Below, piece by piece: positions 1-6,704 of a DNA stretch of 7,525 bases. The stretch lies in NCBI GenBank assembly GCA_938014865.1, contig CALLQJ010000064.1, forward strand, positions 1-7,525, in the 5' to 3' direction. The notes beneath the pieces are model-generated. The model ran no database searches. It worked only from the letters and a program-made list of their open reading frames with translations, and was not told where the DNA came from. The position numbers and the translations under genes are program-made. Position 1 is the first letter of the stretch. Every line of letters starts with the position of its first letter. Origin of the DNA: an uncultured Fastidiosipila sp. (GTDB lineage Bacteria; Bacillota; Clostridia; Saccharofermentanales; Fastidiosipilaceae).

Positions 1-2
1 TT

Positions 3-32
3 GAAGAAGGCGCCCGCGATTTCCGGGTCTGA
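3..32 (+). CDS. hydG: C-terminal end of HydG-like radical SAM protein (partial)
   Basis: The third forward frame enters from the left edge and reads EEGARDFRV before a TGA at 30-32. The pattern Gly-x-Arg-Asp-Phe-Arg-x just before the stop resembles the usual end of HydG, the radical SAM tyrosine lyase that makes the CO and cyanide ligands of the [FeFe]-hydrogenase H-cluster. hydG very often lies next to hydF. The gap to the hydF start at 64 is 31 nt and holds only the hydF ribosome binding site, which suits an operon. Only nine residues are visible, so the call rests on the tail pattern plus gene context. Any other upstream gene ending here would look similar. Confidence 0.5.
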   Translation, partial: EEGARDFRV

Positions 33-50
33 TCCGGAAGCGCACAAAGC

Positions 51-56
51 AAGGAG
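51..56 (+). promoter_or_regulatory. Ribosome binding site deciding the hydF start
   Basis: AAGGAG lies 7 nt before ATG 64, an ideal spacing. It is only 4 nt before the adjacent GTG at 61. The TTG at position 1 has no visible upstream context. This supports ATG 64 as the hydF start. Confidence 0.7.
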
Positions 57-63
57 AAGCGTG

Positions 64-1266
64 ATGCGTAAAACAGCGTCGGCCGACCGCCTGCACATCA
101 GTTTTTTCGGACGCTGCAATGTCGGCAAGTCCACCCTGGTCAATGCCCTGGCCGCCCAGGAAGTGTCCCTGGTCTCGGCCGAGGCGGGGACCACCTCGGA
201 CCCGGTACGAAAAAGCATGGAACTTCTGCCCTTAGGACCGGTCATGCTCACCGATACGGCGGGCCTGGACGAGGGCGGCGGCTTAGGCTCGGCCCGCGGA
301 CGCCGGAGTCTGGACGTGCTGCGCCGGACCGATCTGGCCGTTTTGGTCCTGGATGAAACGGGGCTGCAGGCGGAAGATAAGGATTTCCTGGCCCGCTGCC
401 GCAAGCTTCAGACCGAGGTTCTGACGCTTTTAAATCAAGGCAGCGAGGCGGGCAAGGCAGCCGATGCTTCCAAGGCGGAATTCCCGGAGCCGCTTTTAAA
501 AATCAATGCCGGACGGGCGGAGGATATTGAACGCCTGAAAGACGTCCTCATCGAGCATCTTCAGGAACAAAAGCCCTCACCCGAGCTTCTGGACGGCTTG
601 ATCGCCAAAGGAGATCTGATTTTATTTGTGACGCCGATTGATGCCGGCGCCCCCAAAGGCCGGCTCATCCTGCCGCAGGTCAGAGCGCTGCGCAATGCCC
701 TCGATGAGCACGCCGTCTCCCTGACGGTGCAGCCTGAAGAACTCGAAGCGGCCTTCGGCCTGCTGAACGAAGCTCCGCGTATCGTGGTCTGTGATTCGCA
801 GGTCTTCTCGAAAGTGAATGCCGTCCTGCCGGACGAGCAGGCGCTGACGTCCTATTCCATCCTCTTTGCCCGGCTCAAAGGCATCTTAGAGCCCTCGGTC
901 CGCGGCGCGGCAGCAGCCGCTTCGCTGAAAGACGGGGCGAAGGTCCTGATTGCGGAAGGCTGCACCCACCACCGGCAGTGCGAAGACATCGGCACGGTGA
1001 AGCTGCCGGCCTGGCTGGAAAATTTTTCCGGGGCCAAGCCGGATTATACCTTTGTTTCGGGCGGGGATTTCCCTTCCGATCTTGAAGGCTATGATTTAAT
1101 CGTGCACTGCGGGGCCTGCATGCTGAATGCAAAAGAAGTCTCGTGGCGCTGCCGTCAGGCGCAAGCGGCCGGGATTCCTTTTACGAATTACGGCATCCTG
1201 ATCGCGCATATGAACGGCATCTTAGAGCGCAGCATTGAGCCCTTCGGCCTGCAGGCCGAGTCTTGA
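64..1266 (+). CDS. hydF: [FeFe]-hydrogenase H-cluster maturation GTPase HydF
   Basis: HydF is the cytoplasmic scaffold on which the di-iron subcluster made by HydE and HydG is held before transfer to apo-hydrogenase. From ATG 64 the protein is 400 aa, normal for the family. The open frame extends to TTG at position 1, but those 21 extra residues overlap the end of the upstream gene and precede the ribosome binding site. An N-terminal GTPase domain (about 9-190) shows the P-loop GRCNVGKS (16-23), switch threonines T43/T44 and the G3 motif DTAG (64-67). The C-terminal cluster-binding domain carries the HydF iron-sulfur signature C300-x-H302 and H348-C349-x-x-C352. Oddity: where the G4 motif NKxD is expected the protein has NQGS (124-127), so guanine specificity is uncertain. 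A hairpin terminator follows. Family assignment is firm because both halves carry their diagnostic motifs. Confidence 0.95.
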   Translation: MRKTASADRLHISFFGRCNVGKSTLVNALAAQEVSLVSAEAGTTSDPVRKSMELLPLGPVMLTDTAGLDEGGGLGSARGRRSLDVLRRTDLAVLVLDETGLQAEDKDFLARCRKLQTEVLTLLNQGSEAGKAADASKAEFPEPLLKINAGRAEDIERLKDVLIEHLQEQKPSPELLDGLIAKGDLILFVTPIDAGAPKGRLILPQVRALRNALDEHAVSLTVQPEELEAAFGLLNEAPRIVVCDSQVFSKVNAVLPDEQALTSYSILFARLKGILEPSVRGAAAAASLKDGAKVLIAEGCTHHRQCEDIGTVKLPAWLENFSGAKPDYTFVSGGDFPSDLEGYDLIVHCGACMLNAKEVSWRCRQAQAAGIPFTNYGILIAHMNGILERSIEPFGLQAES

Positions 1267-1291
1267 CCTGCGGTAATAAAAAACGTAGTTG

Positions 1292-1319
1292 AAGCGCCCT
1301 GTTTAAGCGCCCTGTTTAA
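1292..1319 (+). repeat. Short 13-bp tandem duplication
   Basis: The unit AAGCGCCCTGTTT occurs twice in perfect tandem (1292-1304 and 1305-1317), followed by AA of a third copy. It lies between the hydF stop and the hydF terminator stem and is probably a local replication-slippage duplication. No function is evident. Confidence 0.85.
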
Positions 1320-1346
1320 AAGCTCCCGGAAGGGGGCTTTTGTTTT
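1318..1346 (+). terminator. Rho-independent terminator after hydF
   Basis: Stem AAAAGCTCCC (1318-1327) pairs with GGGGGCTTTT (1332-1341), with one T-G wobble, around a GGAA tetraloop. It is followed by TGTTTT. It ends the hyd transcript 51 nt after the hydF stop and separates it from the molybdenum operon. Confidence 0.85.
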
Positions 1347-1409
1347 GCCGCAAGATTCCGGCAGGGGAGGTTTTGCTGTATTGCAGAGCATGAAAAAAGC
1401 CTCTTTTCC

Positions 1410-1433
1410 CGAATTGTTTTAAAAAACAATTCG
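1410..1433. promoter_or_regulatory. 24-bp palindrome, candidate operator of the Mo operon
   Basis: Perfect 11-bp arms CGAATTGTTTT (1410-1420) and AAAACAATTCG (1423-1433) flank AA. The site ends 6 nt before a candidate -10 box, so it covers the -35 region, the position expected of a repressor operator. It is AT-rich with terminal CG on both sides, loosely like ModE sites in architecture, but the core does not match the ModE TATATA pattern as I know it. The binding protein is unknown. Confidence 0.5.
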
Positions 1434-1439
1434 ATCTGA

Positions 1440-1445
1440 TATACT
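1440..1445 (+). promoter_or_regulatory. Candidate -10 element of the Mo operon promoter
   Basis: TATACT matches the sigma-70/sigma-A TATAAT consensus at five of six positions. No good -35 lies at 17 nt: TTGTTT at 1414-1419 is 20 nt away and inside the palindrome. A weak core promoter controlled through the palindrome is therefore plausible. Transcription would start near 1452, about 45 nt before the first gene. Confidence 0.4.
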
Positions 1446-1496
1446 CACAGAAAGAGACTTCGTTACCTTTATTATACCCTTTCTGAGGAGGTTTTT

Positions 1497-2513
1497 GTGC
1501 AGAAAATACGTGTTGAAGAAGCCGTCGGCATGCGCTTGCTGCATGACATGACCGCCATCTCCGAAGACGGTTACAAGGGGCCCCGTTTTAAACGCGGGCA
1601 CGTGATTCAAAAAGAAGACATCCCGGCTTTCCTGGAGATGGGGAAAAATCATATTTATGTTGAAGAGAAAAATGAAGGGCTCGTCCATGAAGAAGAGGCG
1701 GCGCTCCGGGTGCTTGAAAAAGGCACGGGGCAAGGCTTGAGCTGGGGGCCTCCGAGCGAGGGGCGCTATAAAGTGACCGCCGATTATGACGGGCTCTTTG
1801 TCTTGAATGAAGCAGGGCTCTCGGCGCTGAACCGTACGCCGGATTATACCTTTGCGGTCCTGCGGCAGGCGGTTCCGGTCCGAAAAGGAGAGCTTTGTGT
1901 CGGGGCCCGCATCGTCCCGCTTATGACGGAAGAAGAAAATCTTCGGCAGGCCGTGCAGGCAGCGGAAAGGTATTATCCGCTTTTCAAGGTCCTGCCTTAC
2001 CGTCCGCTTAAGACGGCTATCGTGATTACGGGGACGGAGATTTATGAGGGGCGCATCGACGATGCCTTTGAAGCGATTCTGCGCCGTAAATTAAGGGCGT
2101 ATTCGGCCGAGGTCATCGGGGCAAAGATCTGCCCGGATGAGAAGAAGGCGATTGAAGCCGCGGCCGAAGGCTTTTTAAAGGAAGGGGCAGAGCTTTTGCT
2201 GATGACGGGCGGGATGTCCGTCGATCCGGATGATCTGACGCCGGGCGTGATCCGCCGCCTCAGCGAGGATTTTCTCTTTCAGGGCCTGCCGGTGCAGCCG
2301 GGAAATATGCTGACGATCGGGAAAAAAGGATCGGCTTATCTTGTCGGAGTGCCCGGTGCATCGATGCATGCCCCCGTGACCTCTTTGGATCTTTTCCTGC
2401 CGCGTATTTTTGCAGGCTTCCCCTTTGACCGGGAGACGGCCCTCGCCTTCGGGGAGGGCGGCATCGATATCTGCCGCCGCTGGCCCGATCTTGCGGCGGA
2501 TCTGCAAGATTAA
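1497..2513 (+). CDS. MoeA-like molybdopterin-binding protein
   Basis: This 338-aa cytoplasmic protein starts at GTG, 5 nt after AGGAGG (1486-1491). The C-terminal half (about 175-320) is a MoCF_biosynth (MoeA/MogA fold) domain, with MTGGMSVDPDDLTP (236-249), QPGNMLT (267-273) and GVPGAS (284-289), all typical pterin-pocket segments. The N-terminal half (about 1-170), with RGHVIQKEDIPAFLEMGK, is the type seen in Bacillota molybdopterin-binding proteins and is not the multi-domain N-terminus of classical MoeA. At 338 aa it is also shorter than E. coli MoeA (about 411 aa). It opens the operon, 45 nt before modA, so a role in molybdenum cofactor assembly or cofactor/metal sensing is likely. Whether it performs the MoeA molybdate-insertion step cannot be decided from sequence. 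Confidence 0.85.
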   Translation: MQKIRVEEAVGMRLLHDMTAISEDGYKGPRFKRGHVIQKEDIPAFLEMGKNHIYVEEKNEGLVHEEEAALRVLEKGTGQGLSWGPPSEGRYKVTADYDGLFVLNEAGLSALNRTPDYTFAVLRQAVPVRKGELCVGARIVPLMTEEENLRQAVQAAERYYPLFKVLPYRPLKTAIVITGTEIYEGRIDDAFEAILRRKLRAYSAEVIGAKICPDEKKAIEAAAEGFLKEGAELLLMTGGMSVDPDDLTPGVIRRLSEDFLFQGLPVQPGNMLTIGKKGSAYLVGVPGASMHAPVTSLDLFLPRIFAGFPFDRETALAFGEGGIDICRRWPDLAADLQD

Positions 2514-2558
2514 GAAGACCCTTAAAAAACAATCTTCAGAGGAAAAGGAGAAATTCTT

Positions 2559-3365
2559 ATGGGGAGCAAGCTGAAAACGCTTTTGTCCGTTTTATTGATG
2601 TTTCCGATTGCTGCGCTGAGTACGGCCTGTTCGGAGGCGAAGGGGCAAAACAAGGCCGGAGACGAGACGAAGAAGAAAGAATTTTATGTCTCGGCGGCCG
2701 CGAGCCTTACGGACTGCATGACGGAACTCGGGGATCGTTTTACGGCAGAAAATCAAGAGGCCGAGATCTTTTTTAATTTTGCTTCCTCGGGTAAACTCCA
2801 GCAGCAGATTGAGCAGGGGGCGCCGGCCGATCTCTTTATTTCAGCCGGACAAAAGCAGATGGATGCCTTAGAAGAACAAAACCTTATTGATAAAGGAAGC
2901 CGCAGGGATCTTCTGAAAAACGAAGTCGTCCTCATCGTCCCGCTGCACTCGGATTTGGACCTGCAAAGCTTTGAAGACGTTGAAAAAGAAGCGGTCAAAA
3001 TGATTGCGATCGGCGAGTCCTCGGTGCCGGCCGGACAGTATACCGAAGAGATTTATCGGCATTTGGGCTTGTGGGAAGTGGTGCAGGCGAAAGCCAATTA
3101 TGCGCAGGATGTGCGCAATGTCCTGGCCTGGGTGGAAGAAGATCAGGCCGACTGCGGCGTGGTCTATGCCACGGATGCGGCCATCAGCGATAAAGTAAAA
3201 GTTGCGGCCAAAGCGCCGGAAGGCAGTCATCAGCCGGTGATTTATCCGGCGGCAATTACGGCGGAGGCCGAAGAAAGGGAGCTTGCCGAGCGTTTTTTGG
3301 CCTTTATTCAAAGTGATGAGGCCGCGCAGGTTTTCGCGGATTACGGTTTTGTGACGGTAAAATGA
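2559..3365 (+). CDS. modA: Molybdate ABC transporter substrate-binding lipoprotein ModA
   Basis: ModA captures molybdate (often also tungstate) outside the membrane and delivers it to ModBC. The 268-aa protein has a basic N-terminus, a hydrophobic signal segment (about 8-20) and a cleavage site STAC with Cys24 as the probable lipidated residue. Serine rather than Leu/Val/Ile stands at -3, a slightly unusual lipobox. The mature part shows the ModA family pattern: SAAASLTDCMTEL for the first oxyanion-binding loop, FASSGKLQQQIEQGAPADLF for the second, and later DQADCGVVYATDA. AAGGAG (2545-2550) sits 8 nt before the ATG. The stop codon overlaps the modB start by 4 nt (ATGA), which implies translational coupling. 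Molybdate versus tungstate preference cannot be read from these motifs. Confidence 0.95.
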   Translation: MGSKLKTLLSVLLMFPIAALSTACSEAKGQNKAGDETKKKEFYVSAAASLTDCMTELGDRFTAENQEAEIFFNFASSGKLQQQIEQGAPADLFISAGQKQMDALEEQNLIDKGSRRDLLKNEVVLIVPLHSDLDLQSFEDVEKEAVKMIAIGESSVPAGQYTEEIYRHLGLWEVVQAKANYAQDVRNVLAWVEEDQADCGVVYATDAAISDKVKVAAKAPEGSHQPVIYPAAITAEAEERELAERFLAFIQSDEAAQVFADYGFVTVK

Positions 3366-4090
3366 TCAACGATTTCTCGCCCTTATGGATTTCCTTAAAA
3401 ATCGCCTTTTTTGCGAGCTTGATCACCCTTGTTCTCGGTGTTGCAGCGGCGCGTCTGGTCTGCAAAACGGAGAAGGCCAAGCACTTTCTTGACGGGCTTT
3501 TTACCCTGCCGATGGTGCTGCCGCCGACGGTGACGGGCTTTTTTCTCTTAATTCTTTTCGGAAAAAATTCGCCCTTGGGCCGCGCACTCGGAAAAGCCGG
3601 CATCAACGTGGTCTTTAGTGCAGCGGGTGCCGTTATTGCAGCCGCGGTGGTGGCCTTTCCTTTAATGTACCGCTCAGCGCGGGGCGCCTTTGAGCAGCTG
3701 GATCCGGATTATATTGCCTGTGCCCGCACCTTGGGGATGAAGGAAAGCAAAATCTTTTTTCGTGTCATCCTGCCGAATACCCGGCCCGGACTGCTTTCGG
3801 GGGTGGTCTTGTCCTTTGCCCGTTCCATGGGGGAGTTCGGCGCGACGACACTTTTGGCGGGCAATATTCCGGGGCGGACCCAAACCATGGCTTTGGCGGT
3901 GTATTCGGCCGTGCAGAATAATCATAAAGAGGCGGCCATGCGCTGGTCCCTGATTATCGTCGTAATTTCTTTTCTGGCGATTTTTCTGATGAACAGGACG
4001 ATGAAACGTTATCAGGGGACAGAAGTTTTCTCCGGGGCTTTGTTCCGGGCGGATAAAAGCAAGCGAAGCAAAGCTGAGGAGGAGCCGTGA
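3362..4090 (+). CDS. modB: Molybdate ABC transporter permease ModB
   Basis: This 242-aa integral membrane subunit forms the translocation path as a dimer with ModC. It has about five or six hydrophobic segments, for example around 12-31, 41-65, 80-98 and 190-212. The cytoplasmic EAA-type coupling loop lies around residues 112-142 (CARTLGMKESKIFFRVILP and following), and the ModB/CysTW-type stretch SMGEFGATTLLAGNIPGRTQ comes after it. ATG 3362 overlaps the modA stop, and the modB stop overlaps the modC GTG, so all three subunits are translationally linked. The last 25 or so residues are charged and cytosolic. Length and motifs are normal for ModB. Confidence 0.95.
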   Translation: MINDFSPLWISLKIAFFASLITLVLGVAAARLVCKTEKAKHFLDGLFTLPMVLPPTVTGFFLLILFGKNSPLGRALGKAGINVVFSAAGAVIAAAVVAFPLMYRSARGAFEQLDPDYIACARTLGMKESKIFFRVILPNTRPGLLSGVVLSFARSMGEFGATTLLAGNIPGRTQTMALAVYSAVQNNHKEAAMRWSLIIVVISFLAIFLMNRTMKRYQGTEVFSGALFRADKSKRSKAEEEP

Positions 4091-5157
4091 GTTTAGAGGT
4101 GCAGATCAAAAAACAGCTCGGACGCTTTGCCTTGGACATTGCCTTCGAACATGAAGCGGGTGTCTTGGGCCTTCTCGGAGAATCGGGCTGCGGCAAGAGC
4201 ATCACTTTAAAATGCATCGCCGGGATTATGCAGCCGGATGCGGGACGGATTGTTTTAAATGACCGGGTGCTCTTTGATTCCGGGCAGAAGATCAATCTTC
4301 CGCCGCAGGCGCGCAAAGTGGGCTATTTGTTCCAGGACTATGTTCTCTTTCCGAACATGACGGCAGCCGAAAATATTCGAAGCGGCATGCGCGGCACACG
4401 GGCGGAGAAAAAAGCCCGCTGCAAGTCGCTCCTTTCGGACTTTTACCTGGAAGGAGAGGAAGATAAATATCCGGCGCAGCTTTCCGGCGGGCAAAAGCAG
4501 CGGGTCGCTTTGGCCCGGATGCTGGCGGCGGATCCGGAGCTGATTTTGCTCGACGAACCCTTTTCGGCCCTGGACCATTTTTTGAAAATGCAGCTCAGTC
4601 CGGGCATGCACAGGCTCTTTGAACGTTTCGAAGGCAGTATTCTCTATGTCAGTCATAACCGGGAAGAAATCCGGGAATTTTGCGATGATGTCGTGGTTTT
4701 AGAAAACGGCCGCCCGGTCGAACAGCTGGATATTCAAACGCTTTTCTCGCATCCGCGGCAGCTCTCTTCGGCGAAACTCATCGGAATCACGGATTTCCTG
4801 CGCCTGGAAAAACGGGCGGACGGCCGCTTCGGCATTGCCGCGTGGGACACGGTTCTGGCGGAGCATCTTGCCGTCCCGGAAGACGCCTGCTGCATCGGGC
4901 TCCGGCCGGGCGCGTTCACCTTGGAAAAGCCGCAGAATACGGCGCTTTCACAGGAAGCGGAATACCTCGGCTACCGCAGAAAGGGACGGAGGAGCGGGCT
5001 TTTTTTCGCCTTGCCGGCGGCGGAAAGAGAAGCGGGCGGAAAAGCGGTGATTCAAGCAGAAATTGAGGCGCCGGCCGGAGAGGAAGAAAAGTACAAGGCG
5101 GGAGAACGCAGAAGGCTCTACCTGGCCGAAGAAGACTTGCTTCTGCTGGAAAAGTGA
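4087..5157 (+). CDS. modC: Molybdate ABC transporter ATP-binding protein ModC
   Basis: This 356-aa ATPase powers the ModABC importer on the cytoplasmic face. It carries Walker A GESGCGKS (31-38), Q-loop YLFQDY (Q83), ABC signature LSGGQ (132-136), Walker B LILLDEP (152-158) with D-loop SALD (160-163), and switch histidine H190 in YVSHN. The start is GTG 4087 inside the modB stop, 4 nt after AGGAGG (4077-4082). Length is close to E. coli ModC (352 aa), but the C-terminal third (about 230-356) does not show the SARN-type Mop/TOBE molybdate-binding pattern. It has a diverged stretch around CIGLRPGAFTL instead, so trans-inhibition by molybdate is doubtful. The family call is firm from the motifs plus the modA-modB context. 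Confidence 0.93.
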   Translation: MSLEVQIKKQLGRFALDIAFEHEAGVLGLLGESGCGKSITLKCIAGIMQPDAGRIVLNDRVLFDSGQKINLPPQARKVGYLFQDYVLFPNMTAAENIRSGMRGTRAEKKARCKSLLSDFYLEGEEDKYPAQLSGGQKQRVALARMLAADPELILLDEPFSALDHFLKMQLSPGMHRLFERFEGSILYVSHNREEIREFCDDVVVLENGRPVEQLDIQTLFSHPRQLSSAKLIGITDFLRLEKRADGRFGIAAWDTVLAEHLAVPEDACCIGLRPGAFTLEKPQNTALSQEAEYLGYRRKGRRSGLFFALPAAEREAGGKAVIQAEIEAPAGEEEKYKAGERRRLYLAEEDLLLLEK

Positions 5158-5178
5158 AAGGATGGCGGAGGAAAATTT

Positions 5179-5703
5179 ATGGAAAAGATCCGTGTATTTG
5201 TTTTGATTTTAAGCGACAAGGCCTCTGCGGGGCTCCGGGAAGACCGGACGGGTCCCGCATTGGAACGTTATCTGAGCACCGCGGAAAAAGACGGCACGAG
5301 GCTTTTTTCCTGCGGGGAAAAGGACATCCTGCCGGACGATCCGGAAAAAATTTCGGAAAAACTTAAGGAGCTGGCCGACTGCGGCCGCTATGATCTCATC
5401 CTGACAAGCGGGGGGACGGGCCTTTCGCCGCGCGATTTTACGCCGGAAGCGAGCCTTGCCGTCGCCGATCGGGAGGTCCCGGGCCTGGCCGAAATGATGC
5501 GCCGGGCCTCGGCGGCGATTACGCCCCTGGCGGCTTTAAGCCGGGGGGCGGCGGTGATCCGGAAAAAGAGCCTGATCATCAATTTGCCCGGAAGTCCCAA
5601 AGCCGCCCGGGAAAATCTGGAGGCGATTACAGAGATCCTGCCGCATGCCGTTGAAGTGCTGCGGGGCGAGGCCTATGAATGTGCGAAGGGACGGAAGTCT
5701 TGA
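5179..5703 (+). CDS. mogA: MogA/MoaB-type molybdopterin adenylyltransferase
   Basis: This 174-aa single-domain MoCF_biosynth protein is the normal size for MogA/MoaB. Family chemistry is adenylation of molybdopterin with ATP, the step before metal insertion by MoeA. TSGGTG (76-81) is followed by LSPRDFTPEA (82-91), VADREVPG and NLPGSPKA (135-142). The RDFTPEA form is closer to MogA and plant Cnx1G than to E. coli MoaB. D53 (in LPDD) and D86 (in RDFTP) sit where the catalytic aspartates D49 and D82 of E. coli MogA are, as I recall them. GGAGG (5167-5171) lies 7 nt before ATG 5179. The gene is 21 nt after modC and last in the operon, followed by a strong terminator. MogA versus MoaB naming is the only real doubt. 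Confidence 0.9.
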   Translation: MEKIRVFVLILSDKASAGLREDRTGPALERYLSTAEKDGTRLFSCGEKDILPDDPEKISEKLKELADCGRYDLILTSGGTGLSPRDFTPEASLAVADREVPGLAEMMRRASAAITPLAALSRGAAVIRKKSLIINLPGSPKAARENLEAITEILPHAVEVLRGEAYECAKGRKS

Positions 5704-5733
5704 ATTTTGGCCGCTGCCGTGTACGCCCTTAAA

Positions 5734-5763
5734 AAACGGTCTCGGATTTTTCCGAGACCGTTT
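5734..5763. terminator. Bidirectional rho-independent terminator
   Basis: A perfect 12-bp stem AAACGGTCTCGG (5734-5745) / CCGAGACCGTTT (5752-5763) has a 6-nt loop. On the plus strand GGCTTTTT follows. On the minus strand the stem runs directly into TTTTTT, a stronger tract. It lies between two convergent genes, the mogA-type gene (stop 5703) and the LysR gene (stop 5783), and serves both. Confidence 0.92.
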
Positions 5764-5782
5764 GGCTTTTTGCGCGCGGCCT

Positions 5783-6691
5783 TCAGCGCAGCTGAGCGGG
5801 CCGGTCGGCACTCAGGATGCAGCGGATGAAGCGTTCATCGTCATCGCTGAGCACCTTGCTGCTTTTCCGCACAATATAAAGCCGGCGCGTCAGATTCATG
5901 CCTTTTACGGGCGCTGCTTTGATGCTGCCGTTTTTTAATTCATTCTTAATGTAAAGCTGTGAAAGAATGGAGATGCCCAGCCCGTTGATCACCGACTGTT
6001 TGATGGTTCCGATATTGTACATATTTTGAATATCGGAGAGACGGACGCCGCGTTCGCCCAGGCGCGAAAGAATAAAGGAACGGCTGGCGGAGGTGGCTTG
6101 TGAAATCAGGAAGGGGTAGTCTTCCAGATCGGCCGGGCGGATCGGAATTTTCTTTTCCAGGGGGTGTCCCGGCGGGAAGACCAGGACCATGGGATCATCG
6201 CCGAAATATTCACAGTAAAAGCTGCGGTTTTTGAGCGTGTCCGGATGTTCCGGGACAAAGGCAAAGTCGATCTGATCCTGGTTCAGAAGTTCAATAATTG
6301 AAGAGTGAAAATCCACCGCAAAGCGTACGGGGATTTCCGGATGAAGCTTTTTAAATCGTTTCAAAGCGGGCGGCAGAATATGCGTGCCGATATAATTGGT
6401 CACGCCTAAACGGATCCCCCGTGTATCGCAGTGGTTTTGGCGGTAGAGTTCGGCGCGGAGCGTATTATACGACTGCTCCAGCTCTTTGCCGAAGCGGTAG
6501 AGCAATTTGCCGTTTTCATTAAGTTCCAGCCGGGTTCCGCGGCGGAGGAAAACGGGGTAGCCGAGCTCTTTTTCCAAGGCTTTCACCTGCTTGGACAAGG
6601 CGGGCTGTGAGCAGTAGAGCCGTTCGGCCGCCTTGGACATGCTCCCGCAGTCCACAATCGCACAAAAATTAAAGAGTTTCGCAAAATCAAT
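5783..6691 (-). CDS. LysR-type transcriptional regulator (probable ATT start)
   Basis: LysR-type regulators bind DNA as tetramers through an N-terminal winged helix-turn-helix and sense a small molecule in a periplasmic-binding-like domain. The helix-turn-helix is clear: GSMSKAAERLYCSQPALSKQ (16-35, counted from 6691) then VKALEKELG. The effector domain spans about 90-295. The first ordinary start codon is GTG 6655, giving 290 aa but cutting off the first helix. Reading back in frame gives DFAKLFNFCAIV before it, which matches the conserved LysR beginning, and the ATT at 6691-6689 falls exactly where the initiator Met belongs (302 aa). An AAGGTGAT ribosome site lies 5-9 nt upstream. A TGA at 6700-6698 closes the frame further up, and ATG 6698 is out of frame. 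So either ATT initiates, or a small indel broke the 5' end. The gene is divergent from the transporter, its likely target, and no ligand can be inferred. Confidence 0.88.
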   Translation of the reverse strand: MDFAKLFNFCAIVDCGSMSKAAERLYCSQPALSKQVKALEKELGYPVFLRRGTRLELNENGKLLYRFGKELEQSYNTLRAELYRQNHCDTRGIRLGVTNYIGTHILPPALKRFKKLHPEIPVRFAVDFHSSIIELLNQDQIDFAFVPEHPDTLKNRSFYCEYFGDDPMVLVFPPGHPLEKKIPIRPADLEDYPFLISQATSASRSFILSRLGERGVRLSDIQNMYNIGTIKQSVINGLGISILSQLYIKNELKNGSIKAAPVKGMNLTRRLYIVRKSSKVLSDDDERFIRCILSADRPAQLR

Positions 6692-6696
6692 AGCGC

Positions 6697-6704
6697 ATCA
6701 CCTT
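6697..6704 (-). promoter_or_regulatory. Ribosome binding site for the LysR gene
   Basis: On the minus strand AAGGTGAT resembles the anti-SD complement AGGAGGTGAT. Its core lies 5-9 nt before the ATT at 6691, but about 40 nt before the first conventional start (GTG 6655). It therefore favours initiation near 6691. Confidence 0.5.

Noticed and set aside
1346..1363. Second small hairpin TGCCG/CGGCA after the hydF terminator
   Set aside because: Five base pairs with an 8-nt loop and no T-tract is not enough for a terminator or regulatory RNA call.
1188..1391. Minus-strand ORF of 67 codons spanning the hydF end and terminator
   Set aside because: It crosses the hydF terminator hairpin, mirrors hydF coding sequence, and has no ribosome binding site or recognisable protein pattern.
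1347..1496. Possible Moco/Tuco riboswitch before the MoeA-like gene
   Set aside because: Only a weak 7-bp stem with a 24-nt loop (CAGAAAG 1448-1454 / CTTTCTG 1479-1485) is visible in the short expected leader. The multi-helix Moco architecture is absent.
1419..1733. Minus-strand ORF of 104 codons over the Mo promoter
   Set aside because: It lies antisense to the MoeA-like gene and the promoter, and its translation resembles no family I know.
5645..5938. Plus-strand ORF of 97 codons across the bidirectional terminator
   Set aside because: It runs through a perfect terminator hairpin and antisense to the LysR gene, with no start signal.
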